Assembly: GCF_026210795.1 (NCBI RefSeq)
Contig: NC_089437.1
Span: forward strand, 3,224,001 to 3,288,000
Origin: Rhizophagus irregularis
Lineage: Eukaryota > Glomeromycota > Glomeromycetes > Glomerales > Glomeraceae
Direction: 5' to 3'
DNA: 64,000 nt
Shown: in pieces, positions 1 to 11,230 of the stretch
How the letters are laid out: every line of letters begins with the position of its first letter
How positions within the stretch are numbered: the stretch's first letter is position 1
The notes under the pieces: generated by a model
Databases searched by the model: none
Told to the model about the DNA's origin: nothing
The model's input: only the letters and a program-made list of their open reading frames with translations
Position numbers and translations under genes: made by a program

Positions 1-244
1 TAAACGTTCTTACATAAAAAAAACAAAAAAATTTTGGAGACACTTACTCGTCTCCATTTCCAAGAATAAAAAAAAAAGAATTTTTTTTTTTAAAAAAAAA
101 ATTGCCGTAATTACATAGATCAGCCAATCAAGTGTGTGATATATCGAACAGCCGCACTCATGCGAATCGGCAATTAATTTATTTAAAAAAATGGTTTGTA
201 ACATTTTTTTGATAATTTAATAAAAATGTTGTGAAACGTTTTTA
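1..244. other. Left edge, AT-rich, no supported gene
   Basis: Homopolymer-rich sequence. A possible minus-strand ATG followed by a good splice donor lies near 45-55 and could be the first exon of a gene running off the left edge, but nothing else supports it. Confidence 0.3.
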
Positions 245-421
245 AACTGAACTGATAATAAATTGGTAAATCAGTTCAGTTTTCGGTAATTACTGGTCAG
301 TAACGGTATTTATGATTACTGAAACTAATAACTGATCAGTTTCAGTAATTAGCAATACCATTACTGATCAATTCAGTTCAGTTTCAATTTTGGCAAAAAC
401 TGTACTGAACTGATCAGAGCC
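245..421. repeat. Fold-back repeat of CAGTTCAG/ACTGATCAGT motifs
   Basis: Two nested inverted pairs are visible. ATTACTGAAACT (315-326) pairs exactly with AGTTTCAGTAAT (338-349). CAGTAACGGTATT (298-310) pairs with AATACCATTACTG (354-366) with one mismatch. Copies of CAGTTCAG and CTGAACTGAT flank both sides, so the whole stretch can fold into a long imperfect hairpin. It resembles a fold-back MITE, but no clear target-site duplication was found. Confidence 0.55.
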
Positions 422-1049
422 CTAATTGCTATATTAGTATTAAAAGTTGTTTTTTTGTAAATATATTAATAATAAATATTTTACGTATCTTAGTGTTTCT
501 CACAAGTTGAGTCAAATCGAGTTATGAATCAATTTTTTATATGATAAAATTTGTTCTATACTAATTTTTATAATACTTTAACTATATTATTTATGTTATG
601 CATGTCTATACGAGTTATTTAAAATTGTATATGTGGGACACTAACGTATCTTTAATATTACAAATGTTTACTCATTTTTAATCAAGAAACTTATTTTTCT
701 ATTCTATATATTGGTTATAAAAACCTATTAAAATAAATGAAATATGTGAAATTATATTATAACAAAAAAAAATAATAAAATAAATATTTATAATTATTTA
801 ATGGTAAAAGATAAAATGTGAAATAATACTTATTATTGGTATTGTAAGGAAAATTGTAGAGGCTGAATAACAATAATTTTACTTAATAGCTTACATTACT
901 TTAAAAACTTTACTGAATATTACTACTCATCTTATTAAGTTAGTAATGTAAAGGTTGCAAAACTGTTACTCAAATTAAACAAAAATCTTGTGAAATAAGA
1001 AACAAATCTGCACAAATTATCAAAGATATTACTGCAAAGATGTCTTAAG

Positions 1050-2229
1050 TATACATGAAACCAAAATTGGTTAATTTTGACCTCCAAAATGGTCGAAATG
1101 GTCGAAATGATTTCAACTTGAGCCCCTCCAAAAGTTGAAATAGTCAAAATTATGTCATAGTCATATGATTTTATAGTAAACAATAATATTAAAATTCAAA
1201 GTTAACGAACTCCGCATCCAGTGATTCGATTTTTATGATCTTTACGCGGTTGGATTTAGCTCATAGAGAGGATTCCAATGATATGTATTTCATATTTGTA
1301 GCATTAATATTGACGGAGTTATTCACGTTTAAAATTTGGTATTAAATAGTCTTATAATTTTTATAGTAAACAATAATTTTAAAATTCAAAGTTAACGATC
1401 TCCGCATCCAGTGATTCGATTTTTATGATCGTTACGCGGTTGGATTCAGCTCATCGAAAGGATTCCAATGATATGTATTTCATATTTGTAGCATTAATAT
1501 TGACGGAGTTATTCACGTTTAAAATTTGGTATTAAATAGTCTTATAATTTTTATAGTAAACAATAATTTTAAAATTCAAAGTTAACGATCTCCGCATCCA
1601 GTGATTCGATTTTTATGATCGTTACGCGGTTGGATTCAGCTCATCGAAAGGATTCCAATGATATGTATTTCATATTTGTAGCATTAATATTGACGGAGTT
1701 ATTCACGTTTAAAATTTGGTATTAAATAGTCTTATAATTTTTATAGTAAACAATAATTTTAAAATTCAAAGTTAACGATCTCCGCATCCAGTGATTCGAT
1801 TTTTATGATCGTTACGCGGTTGGATTCAGCTCATCGAGAGGATTCCAATGATATGTATTTCATATTTGTAGCGTTAATATTGACGGAGTTATTCACGTTT
1901 AAAATTTGGTATTAAATAGTCTTATAATTTTTATAGTAAACAATAATTTTAAAATTCAAAGTTAACGAACTCCGCGTCCAGTGATTCGATTTTTATGATC
2001 GTTACGCGGTTGGATTCAGCTCATCGAGAGGATTCTAATGATATGTATATCATATCTGTAGCATCAATATTGACGGAGTTATTCACGTTTAAAATTTTAT
2101 ATTAAATTATAATTATAAAAATCACATGACTATGATGTAATTTCGACCATTTCGACTTTAATTTTGACTTTTGACCTTCTCAAGTCGAAATATTTCTACT
2201 TTTGGGCTTTAATTTCAACTTCATGTATA
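1050..2229. mobile_element. Non-autonomous TIR element carrying a 190-bp tandem array
   Basis: The element starts TATACATGAA and ends with the exact inverse TTCATGTATA. It is flanked by the 8-bp direct repeat GTCTTAAG (1042-1049 and 2230-2237). The terminal arms of about 120 bp are imperfect inverted copies that share GGTCGAAAT-type motifs and a CATAGTCAT(A/G)TGATTTT inner edge. Between them lie five units of 190 bp. No coding sequence is seen. An 8-bp duplication would suit hAT-type elements, but the family is not settled. The flanking CTTAAG also contains TTAA, though a piggyBac-type reading leaves asymmetric ends. Confidence 0.75.
1171..2110. repeat. Tandem array, five units of 190 bp
   Basis: The marker AAAATTCAAAGTTAACGA begins at 1191, 1381, 1571, 1761 and 1951, an exact 190-bp period. 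The middle units are nearly identical, while the first and last show more changes. Each unit has GTTAACGA(A/T)CTCCG near its start and CGGAGTTATTCACG about 120 bp later, an inverted pair. The array sits wholly inside the inverted-repeat element described above. Confidence 0.93.
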
Positions 2230-2269
2230 GTCTTAAGAGTATCATTCTTATATACCATTTACTATTGCT

Positions 2270-3345
2270 CTTTATGCAAATTTGTAAGAATTAAATGTAT
2301 TAGAAAATTAAAAATACCTTCACAACCATAGACTCATAAAGAAATTAATATTTCAGATTTTTTTAGCAAAACTTTAAAAGGAAATTCTTTTTTAGTAAAA
2401 AATTTTATATTTGGTAAAAATCAGATTTTACTATTTATAACAAGAACAAATATTCAACATTTATTTCAAATTCTATTTTTAATAATGGATGGGACTTTTA
2501 ATACAGTTCTAGTAATATTCTATCAGTTATATAGCATATATATACCTATTGGTAAAGAAAATTCAAGAGTTCTTTCACTTGTTTATTTATTAACAACTAG
2601 TAAAGTTACAAGAAATATATAAATGCTTATTTGAAAAATTGATTGATTTTGCAGCAAAAAATAGTATTGACTTATAACTATCAGTAGTTATACCTGATTT
2701 TGAACAAGTATTAATAAATGCATTACATTATGTATTTTCTAATAATTATAATAAAGGATGTTTTTTTTTACTTAAAATAATCAGGTTAGCAAAAAATACA
2801 ATTATATAAACTTTCTACTAAATATAGTAATGATAACAGTTTAATTTAATGCTGCATTATTTGTTTGTTTTAATATTCTTACCATTTAATGTAATTTTAG
2901 AAGTATTTAATACATTAAACTTGAAATGCTTCTAAAAGCAAATAAAGTTGTAACTTAAAGAAAACTATGTGTATAGAAAGATATATTAGTATTTTAGAAA
3001 TGGTAGTACTATTTGTGAAGCTCCTTTATTTTTTTAAAGTTGTAATTAATATATAATTAAATTGAAACAGAAGTTCTACCAATAGTAAAAGCCTGGAATA
3101 AATGTTGAAATATTTTAGTTAGTAAAAGTCATATTAGTGTTTATATAATAATTTAGAAGTTACAAAAAGAACAACAGAATGTTAAATTTTAAATTAAATG
3201 TATTATTTGTAATGAAAAAAAGCCATCAACAAAAAAGATATTAGTTAATAGAAAAAAAAGAATAATGACAATTATTAATGATAGAAAAAACTATTCATCA
3301 ATAGATTTTTTCTGCAAAATTGTACATAACTTTTTATTGTTATTT
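2270..3345 (+). pseudogene. Decayed MULE (Mutator-like) transposase
   Basis: Reading across the three plus-strand frames gives the ordered signature of MULE transposases: MDGTF near 2486, an IFYQLYSI stretch, YKCLFEKLIDFA, PDFEQ.LINALHYVF near 2700 (the second catalytic Asp region) followed by KGCFF. Downstream come the PALF/LPFN region, NYVY..IYR.FRNGS, an EAP-LFF stretch, AWNKCWNILVSKSHISVY and a KLQKEQQNV-like helix near 3165. The frame is broken many times by stops and indels, so it is an old inactive copy of a plain DNA transposon. No terminal repeats could be matched to it. Confidence 0.75.
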
Positions 3346-3443
3346 TCTTACTAATGATTTAGATTTGGATATTGATTATTTTTATTTTATATTACTTTAA
3401 TATTGCAAATTAATTTTATATATAATAAAATTTAGAAATAATG

Positions 3444-3594
3444 TATTTACCGCATCCTGCGTTACAAATTTATATATATTTTTATGTTTATCATTTGCCA
3501 TTTTAAGGGGGGTGCGGTGTATAAACTAAAGATTGACATAAACAATTTACAAAAAAGGAAGGATAGTACGTTGTAACGCAGGTTGCGATAAATA
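3444..3594. mobile_element. 151-bp MITE with 24-bp inverted ends
   Basis: The left end TATTTACCGCATCCTGCGTT plus ACAA and the inverse of the right end agree at 22 of 24 positions. The inside is short and non-coding. The outermost TA on each side could be a TA target duplication of Tc1/mariner type; if so the repeat proper begins TTTA. Confidence 0.65.
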
Positions 3595-5209
3595 AATTCA
3601 CTCTAAAATTTATAGTAATATATTTTTATAAAATTAAATATTTCAATTAAATACTAATATTTTACAAAGTTAAACATATAGCATTAACATCTTTACTAAA
3701 ATTTTGCAAGTTGATATAAAGATAATTTTGTAAAAAAATTTAGGATTTTGCACTAGTCAGGATTTTATGTTAATCAGGATTTTTTTATTTCAGAATTTTA
3801 ATAGTTGAAATTATATGTGTCAGGATTATGTGTATCAGAATTTTGTACTAGACTTATTCATACTGTTTAATCTTCTATTTTGTTATTATTCTGCCTATAT
3901 ATTATACAAAATAGCATATGTTTATTTTAGCGAATCTAATATTATTACTGAAAATTTATATTCAAAGTAAAAGAGTCAATATTTTTTTAAAAAATCCAGG
4001 ATTTTTTATAAATATTATAAATAAAGGGTCAAAAGTTTTATTTTTATAAGAAAAAATATATGTTTTTCAAGTAATTCAGTGACAAAAAATCACTTTGTAA
4101 AATTTTCTAAATATTTAAAATGTGGGCATAGAATTAACCGGAAAGAGTTTAATATAACTTTACTATTATTTATAATAATTAGCAATTATGATTAAATTTG
4201 TATTATAATATAAATTTTAATAAAAAATAAAACTAATTTTACTTTCTATATATTATATACAACTAATTTTATTATTACTAATTATTTTTATAAATGAAAA
4301 TTTAACAATAGTTGTAATTATTAAAGTAAAATTACCTAATACTTATTATTATATTTATTTTTTTATATTTCAATTAAAATAATTAAAATTTAATTTCAGC
4401 CAAATTATATAAACTATATTTACAATCACTGATTTTAGCAGAATTGAAAAAGCAATTATATAAAAATTTGACTATATAAATTATTATAATTATTTTAATA
4501 ATATAAGTTAATTTCAAAATTATAAAAATAGTTTTTATTAAATATAGTAAAAATAATAAATTTTATTTATAAATATAACTTATTTAAAATTATATAAATA
4601 TAAAGTATTTTACTTTACAAATATATTATAAAATAGTAAATCAAATTATTATTAAAATAAATTTACTTAATATAAAAATAATTTAAAAGTATATAAAGCA
4701 TTTAGATATATTACATATTTTAAATTTCTTAATAAAAAGGTAATATTAAAAATATATAATCTAATTTTTAAATAATTTATTTGCATCAAATAAAAAATAT
4801 GTTTCTTTGATAAGATTTGATCATACTGGTTTATTAGTATGCTAATTGAACTTTTTTTTAAAAACACATACTATAATATTGGATACTATCAATATACTTC
4901 ATATTTTTGATATTAAAATCAATTTTTTCATCTTTACCATATTTTCTTTTGTGAAGGAACTTGAATAAAAAAATGTTTTGTAAACCCAGAATTACCAAAA
5001 AAGGGAATTACAGAGTAATACAAGCCCTTTTATATAATCAAAACTTAAATGGTTTTAATTATGAAAAAAAGTTATAACTGATAATTTTCTTAATTTTTAA
5101 ATACTATATACATTTCATTTATTATTATTATTTTATATACTATTTTTTTTTTTTGTTTACCTTTCTAAAATCCGTGTTCTATCAAAAAAAAACTTTAAAG
5201 AAATTAAAA
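3595..5209. other. Gene-free AT-rich spacer upstream of the deacetylase
   Basis: About 1.6 kb of very AT-rich sequence with only short chance ORFs, for example on the minus strand at 4667-4867 (Leu/Ile/Tyr/Lys-biased, no family resemblance). The last part must hold the promoter and 5' leader of the histone deacetylase, but I could not single out a motif. Confidence 0.5.
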
Positions 5210-8200
5210 ATGGATATGGATATCGATGGAACAGACGGAAAGCCTTATGTACTTATAGAACCTCGTAAATTACCAGTCACTAAGGGGTCACGAAACAGAG
5301 TAAACTATACAAATGGAGAGTCTTCAAATTCTCTTTTGAACACTTTTTCAGAGCCTAAAACGGGGATAGTTTATGATAGAAGGATGCGTTACCATGGAAA
5401 TATTCATGAAGACGAACACCACCCTGAAGATCCAAAGAGGATTACCGTTATTCAGGAAAAAATAAAAAATACTGGTTGCTTAAACAAAATGGTTTTAATA
5501 AAAGCTCGTGAAGTTTCGGCCGAGGAGGCCTGCCTTGTACATACTGAGGACCACTGGGACTTTGTTACAAAGACTGCGCGTAAATATAAACTTTTTTTAT
5601 CAATGTTTAATTTTTTATTATCTCCTAATTAACAAATTTATGTTACAAATCTAGATATGAGTGATAATGAATTAATAAAAAATGCCGATGAATATAATTC
5701 TATTTACCTTAATAACGAGACAGCATTTTGTGCAAGATTGTCATGTGGTGGTGTAATCGAATTATGCAAAGCTGTTGTTGATGGAACTGTTACGAACGGT
5801 TTTGCAAATGTTCGCCCTCCGGGTCATCATGCGGAAATTAACGAGCCAATGGGATTTTGTATTTTTAATAATGTGGCAGTTGCGACCCAATGTTTAAGAA
5901 AACATTACAATGTAGAAAAAGTCTTCATACTTGATTGGTAAGGTAATTTTTATAGTGCCAATTTTTTTTAATTCAAACTAATCACGTTTCTTTCTATATT
6001 TGGTAATTTCAATTTGATAATTAAGGGATATTCATCACGGTATGATTTACAAATTAATAATAATTCGTAAATATTACATAAAACGTATTTATGATTTGTT
6101 TTTTAGGTAATGGTACGCAAAAGGCTTTTTATAACGACCCTAATGTTGTATATTGTTCGATACATCGATATGAGAATGGTCATTTTTATCCTGGTGATAA
6201 GGCATTAGCTAACTATACAGCAATAGGTGGAGGTGAGGCCAAAGGCAAGTCAGTAACTTTTAGTAAATGTATCTGGTTCAATTTTTTTCGATCTCCCAAA
6301 TACCAAAACTGAAAAGAATACTTTCTTTCATTATCCAAATATCTTATAAAGAACGATAAATATACCGTGGCCCCGTGCGGGGATGACTGATAGTGATTAT
6401 ATATTCGCGTTCAATAAAGTAGTAATGCCCATAGCTTACGAATTTTCACCAGATATTGTAATTGTTTCAGCAGGTTTTGATGCTGCCGAAGGTAAATAAT
6501 ATTTTTAGTCGCGTCATTAAAGGTCCACTATTAAATATGTTACTATCTAGGCGATCCTATTGGCGAAAATCACGTGACACCGAGTGGATTCGGTCACATG
6601 ACTCATATGTTGAAGACTCTGGCTAACGGCAAACTTATTTTGGCCTTAGAGGTAAATTACGCGTAAATTTAGAACGTGAATTTGCGTTTTATACGCGATA
6701 TTTTAAATTAATGTTTTAAATAATAGGGAGGATATAATCTTGACTCTATATCAAAATCTGCTCTTGCTTGTGTAAAAGTTTTGCTTGGGGAGCCACCAAG
6801 TAAATTAGGTCCAATAAATCCCAACCAAGATTGTTTGGAGACAATTCACCAAGTAATTCGTACACAATCGAAATATTGGAATTGTCTTGCTCCGGTATAT
6901 TATGCTACCGAAGGTAATACTGCTGTAAATTATCCGAGAATTCCCGGAGAATTTTCACTGACTCATTCATTTTATTATCTCAGATCGGTTACCTGGACAA
7001 CTTCTTGTAGATATGGCAGGTAATGAATTATGCTTTCGGCTAAATTCCCGAAAAAATCCCATTCGTTAACGTTTATTCAACAATTGATATAGAGATGCTT
7101 AAAATGTACAGGACAAGAAATTTATATTCAAAATATAAATTAATTCCAGTACCATTATCCGATGGCAAGTTAGGACAGCGATTCACAAATTTGGCTTGTT
7201 GCAGGTAAGCAAAATTTAAATCATAATATTAATTATGAACTATTTATGTATTCAAATTATCTGTGTAGCGGAGATTTGTTTCGTAAAGAAGTAGTATTTT
7301 TTTTCGTTCATGATATGTAAGTTATTATATTTCTTATTATTGCAATTATGTTTTGATTAAATATTAATTTTCGTAATTTATATAAATTGTTTTTTCTCCC
7401 AGGGCGGATTTCAGGTAATTTATTATTTCTGTGCTGTATTCTTAATATTTAAATATTTAGTAAATAATTGTTTTTTAGGGCTGATACTCGTGCCACGTCG
7501 AATTCAATCAATGTTTCAAATTCGTATATGGTAATTAATAATATTTTATTCGGTTAAATTGCGATAATTATAAGCATTAGTTTTAAAATAATTATATTAA
7601 TAGATAGACACGGTCTATTTATATATTGAGACAATATTGGGCAACAATCACGGGATCATTGACGTTGATGTACCTCCGGTAGTTGTAAGTTTTAATCCTA
7701 ATCATTCTAATCGGTTTTCTTATTTCAAATTTTGAAATTTTTTTTTTTTTCAATTGGCCGTATAGAATCAACCAAAAAATGAAAATCAAGACTTGAAAGA
7801 CTTATTAATATTCTTATGGGACAATCTCATAGAGTGAGTAAAATTTTAGATCTTTGTTATAAGAATAAAGAAATCACAAAAAATCTAAATTATTTTATAG
7901 AGCAACAAATCCAAAGAAAGTTATTTTAATAGGTGCTGGTCGTGGCTGTCGAAGTTTAGCAGGACTTATTAATGAGAGAGGTACCTTTCTTAATTATTCT
8001 CAAACTTAGTTTTAGAGCTTATTTGATGATTCGTTATAATTCTCTAATTAGACTATAGTATCATGGAAAAAGTTGTATGCACAATCATGATACCTGGACC
8101 AAACGAAGTTCCTTCTGTATCCAAAAGGACGGATCTTTCAACTTGGTATCAAAGCGTAAGTCAGAATAAACTATTTAGCTTCAGAAGAAATAAATTTATT

Positions 8201-8508
8201 TAATTTTATATCTTATAGAACGCTAATGTGCTGTTGCCGGCAAATCATCCATTTTGGGAAAAGAAAATTAAGAGAGAACATGGAACATGTAGCAAAATTG
8301 AGGGTATTTCGCAATTTTGCTTTCATTTTTCATTTTTATGGTTTATCATACTAACCTTATTAACGCGGATTTTTTATGTTTAGATTTAAATAATATGCCA
8401 GTTCAAGATATGCTTGTACATTTACACAATGACATGTTTTCTCATATAAATCAAATATTGGTGAATGGCGGGCCTGCAAATTCCTCGAATGAAGAGAGGA
8501 ATAATTAA
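5210..8508 (+). CDS. HDA1: Class II histone deacetylase, HDA1/Clr3 type
   Basis: Zinc-dependent lysine deacetylase, expected to act on histone tails in the nucleus. Eighteen exons: 5210-5579, 5655-5937, 6026-6039, 6107-6248, 6352-6491, 6551-6651, 6727-6913, 6984-7019, 7093-7204, 7269-7316, 7403-7414, 7479-7530, 7604-7684, 7766-7833, 7901-7980, 8052-8155, 8219-8303 and 8384-8508. Together they give an open frame of 679 residues. Seen: RPPGHHAE (about residue 178), DWDIHHGNGTQ (about 218) and [10 protein letters not shown] (about 312), which are the His pair and zinc ligands. GGYNLD supplies the active-site Tyr. The C-terminal third, with a GAGRGCR turn, fits the Arb2-like tail of fungal Hda1/Clr3. 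Start chosen at MDMDIDG because the longer ORF begins without ATG. It converges with RPA3. Confidence 0.92.
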
Positions 8509-8689
8509 ATAATATATATGTAAAAAATAATGTGGACTTGTAATAACTATTTATAAAAAGTTGACAGGGGATCTAAATTTAGATGGATGTAATATTCACA
8601 ATAAGAACAATTAATATGTCAATACTATAAGTATTACATTATTATCTTTCTTTTTTTATTTGATAAACAATGTAAACCGATAATAATAT

Positions 8690-9223
8690 TCAGGAAAATA
8701 GATTTGGATAATTTTGCGACAACTTCACCAAAGAATTATAAAAGTCGAAGTCTTTTGAGATTCTGGTTAGAATTAATATACGATAATAATTCGAATTAAA
8801 AATAATTAAACTTTGAACTACTCACCAAAGTCATCATTTATGTCATATGTAACATACACTTTAATACCTAATTCGGTGGTAACGCGTCCAACAACTTCAA
8901 CGTTTGAAAATGGCATTAATGTAGTATCCTTTGGTAAAGAAAACTTCAGTAAGCTGTTTAGTCTTTAATAAACCAAAATATTCGATAATATACCGGTTCC
9001 AAATGAACTGTAACTTGTCCCCGGTCACACGTTTCCAATGTCGCATCGGTTTTTGTTGTCTAGGAATAAAAAAAAACTAGTTAATAAAGTCTCAGTTATG
9101 TGTATTTTTTAAATAAGTATTACATTTAAAACACGCCCGATACAACGAACAGTTTGACCACGATACTTTGAAAGAAGTGAAAAGTTGATTCTTGGTGAAG
9201 AAGGTTCCGTTTTATTATTCATT
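8690..9223 (-). CDS. RPA3: Replication protein A subunit 3 (RPA14), with apparent frameshift
   Basis: Smallest subunit of the RPA single-strand DNA-binding complex (replication and repair). Exons on the minus strand: 9124-9223, 8994-9059, 8826-8943 and 8690-8751. The translation gives an OB-fold like RPA3: PRIN near the start, LLSKYRG and VRCIGRV, then VEVVGRVT and a final helix YNSLVKLSQ..PNLF. The joined exons total 346 nt. The start through PRINF and everything from SLLSKY onward are in different frames, because a run of five A (plus strand, about 9180-9184) has one base too many for the conserved peptide. This is either a base-call error or a broken allele. It is divergent from NDUFA7 with 141 bp between starts. 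Confidence 0.8.
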
Positions 9224-9364
9224 TTATTACAAATATATTTTATGAGCGAAAAAAATTTTAAGTCGCGTTTTTGAACAAATGCACATGCAAATTGATGATA
9301 TACGTAATACCATTTAGTCTTATACTATTAGCCGAGTAAAATTATCGCTTTTTTTTTTTTAATT
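9224..9364. promoter_or_regulatory. Shared promoter gap between RPA3 and NDUFA7
   Basis: Only 141 bp separate the two divergent start codons, so any core promoters must overlap here. The sequence is AT-rich; no clear TATA box or named motif was recognised. Confidence 0.5.
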
Positions 9365-10128
9365 ATGTCATATACAAGACCAGCAGCTAATAGTTTTTTT
9401 GAAAAGATTCGTAGACTATTAACTGTGGTAAGTTCCAGTTAGAAATAATATTTCTCGAGAAATAAACGAAAGGAGTATATAATTGTATATTTCGATACTA
9501 TTCTGAAAGAATCCGGAATCAAATACAGGTGTTCCAATTACAGGAACCTATCGTACACCTGCTCCTGGGTAAATATTCAAATGTTTCATAAATTACACAT
9601 GCAAGAACTGAAAATTTAATTTTTTAGATCACAACCAAAAACCTATGTACATCCGTTGACCAAGCATTCTGACTTAGCACAAAATTATTATTTTGGTCGA
9701 GACGCTAGACGTAATTTTCCTCGTTTAGCAGTGTATACTCAAAATGATGTTGCAAAACTCATCGCTGTATCAAATTTGAAAAGGTTTATTGATTTGTTTC
9801 ATTAAAATTATTGTAATATGAGATTGATTCCTAATTATATGAATTAGTATTTCAGCAGGAGAAGGAGGATCTAACGAATCAACTCAGGTGACAACTATTC
9901 CAGAAGATTTATCATTGACGGAAGCAATTGCTTTTGGGCCAGCGTTATATTCTCATGAGAAGTTGCCACCTACTCCAGGACGTCCTTCATATAAATGGAA
10001 GAAATCTGAGGATGTTGTTGAAACACAACCAGGTTTTAAATTTATTTTTAAAAAATTTGAAAAAAAAACATCTAATAATTTTTATTTATATTTTAGGAAC
10101 TTATTGGCCAATATACAATATAACATAA
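9365..10128 (+). CDS. NDUFA7: Mitochondrial complex I subunit NDUFA7/B14.5a (NUZM)
   Basis: Accessory subunit of NADH:ubiquinone oxidoreductase in the inner mitochondrial membrane. Five exons, 9365-9427, 9510-9568, 9628-9783, 9848-10032 and 10097-10128, give 164 residues with all phases consistent. The diagnostic stretch NYYFGRDARR near residue 69 matches the NNYYCTRDGRRE region of animal NDUFA7, preceded by a Pro-rich segment (RTPAPGSQPK). The C-terminal part, SHEKLPPTPGRP and ending YWPIYNIT, is longer than in animals and looks like the fungal form. The stop is 34 bp from the convergent BolA2 stop. I am sure of the family and less sure of the exact yeast name. Confidence 0.78.
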
Positions 10129-10162
10129 AAAATTGCAGAATCGCTATTTCTTATTTATTTGG

Positions 10163-10572
10163 TCATTTTTTATTTGTTAGTTCGGCCCATTGTGCTGGTG
10201 TGTAAGTTTTCTTTTAAGAAAATAAAATTTAGTTTCAAATTTAAACTAAAATGTTCAAATTACAATCCATTATTCTTACCTGTGAAAAAGCATGTAATTG
10301 TGAAATCTCGGCTTTTGCAGCATCATTTACTAATCGATGTTTTTGCAAAAGAGTTTTACCTTCAAATACTGAAGAAACAATAACTACATCATAATTTTGT
10401 CCACACCCACCTTTTTTAAAAAAATTCTCATTTAATAATGTTATAATAAGACATTAAATAAATTTTAATTTATTGTATGCTAACCAGAAGTATCAATAAC
10501 TTCTACATGGTCCGCCGAAAGTTTCTCTTTTAATGTTTGTTCCAGGTGTTCTTTTGAAATTCCAGCTGACAT
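10163..10572 (-). CDS. BOLA2: BolA-like protein 2 / Fra2
   Basis: Partner of monothiol glutaredoxins in cytosolic iron-sulfur trafficking and iron sensing (family knowledge). Exons on the minus strand: 10485-10572, 10280-10410 and 10163-10210, giving 88 residues, a normal length for BolA2. Seen: the N-terminal helix EHLEQTLKEKL, DTSGGCGQNY, VIVSSVFEGK, the iron-binding His in LLQKHRLVN, then AEISQLHAFSQ and the C-terminal KTYTPAQW typical of BOLA2. There is no targeting peptide, so a cytosolic or nuclear site is expected. Confidence 0.93.
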
Positions 10573-11020
10573 TTTGCTAAGAAAAAAAAATCGGAATTAC
10601 AAAATTAAATATTTATAAATTGTTAAAACCAAAGGGTTGGTTTGGCTAACCCGACGCATTACTCTGAGACAGGGCTGGCATTACTTAATATAGAATATAA
10701 TTCTGCCCATTGTGGAATCAATTTTACCGGTATAGCTATTTTGTGAAGATCCTGAATTCTGAATATCAGTTTATAGATATTATACAGTAGTTTACTTTAA
10801 ACCTTTTTTTTAAAAAATATTTTTAATGACATTTTTTTATAAGATTCTTTAGTGAGATTATTTATTTATACAGTATTTTTATATGCAATTTTATGAGGAA
10901 AAAAAAGATTTTCTAAGTTTAAAAATGTTGTTACTTAGATAGTTTAGTTTTTGAGAAAAATGATTTTTACATATAATTTTAATAAATTTTGAGTTTTATA
11001 ATTTTATAAGATTAAAAAGG

Positions 11021-11230
11021 GTTGATCATCCTTGGCTCATTGATTGGTCCGTGAGTCTCCTCATAAAGCCTGATTATGGTGAGGATGCAGGTTCAATTCT
11101 GGTTGATCACAGAATCTGCACTGAATTTTACTGCATACGAATATACCATATCATTGAAGTGGAGTTATAGGATTAGTGTAGACTGCATCATGGCGTATTG
11201 GTGTATACAGTTAGGCTGCACATTTTAACA
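11021..11230 (+). repeat. Candidate tRNA-derived SINE
   Basis: An RNA polymerase III A-box-like TGGCTCATTGATTGG starts at 11033 and a B-box-like GGTTCAATTCTGG at 11090. The 57-bp spacing is possible for a tRNA with a long variable arm. GTTGATCA before the A box and GGTTGATCAC after the B box could pair as an acceptor-like stem. The body does not fold into a proper tRNA by eye, and the unrelated tail to about 11230 suggests a SINE rather than a gene. No target duplication was identified. Confidence 0.4.

Noticed and set aside
10-204. Minus-strand 64-codon ORF, and a possible first exon ATGGAGACGA|gtaagt at the left edge
   Set aside because: The ORF has no family resemblance. One ATG with a donor is not enough without the next exon, which would lie outside the window.
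5153-5209. N-terminal extension of the deacetylase ORF
   Set aside because: It opens at a non-ATG codon; the first ATG in good position is 5210.
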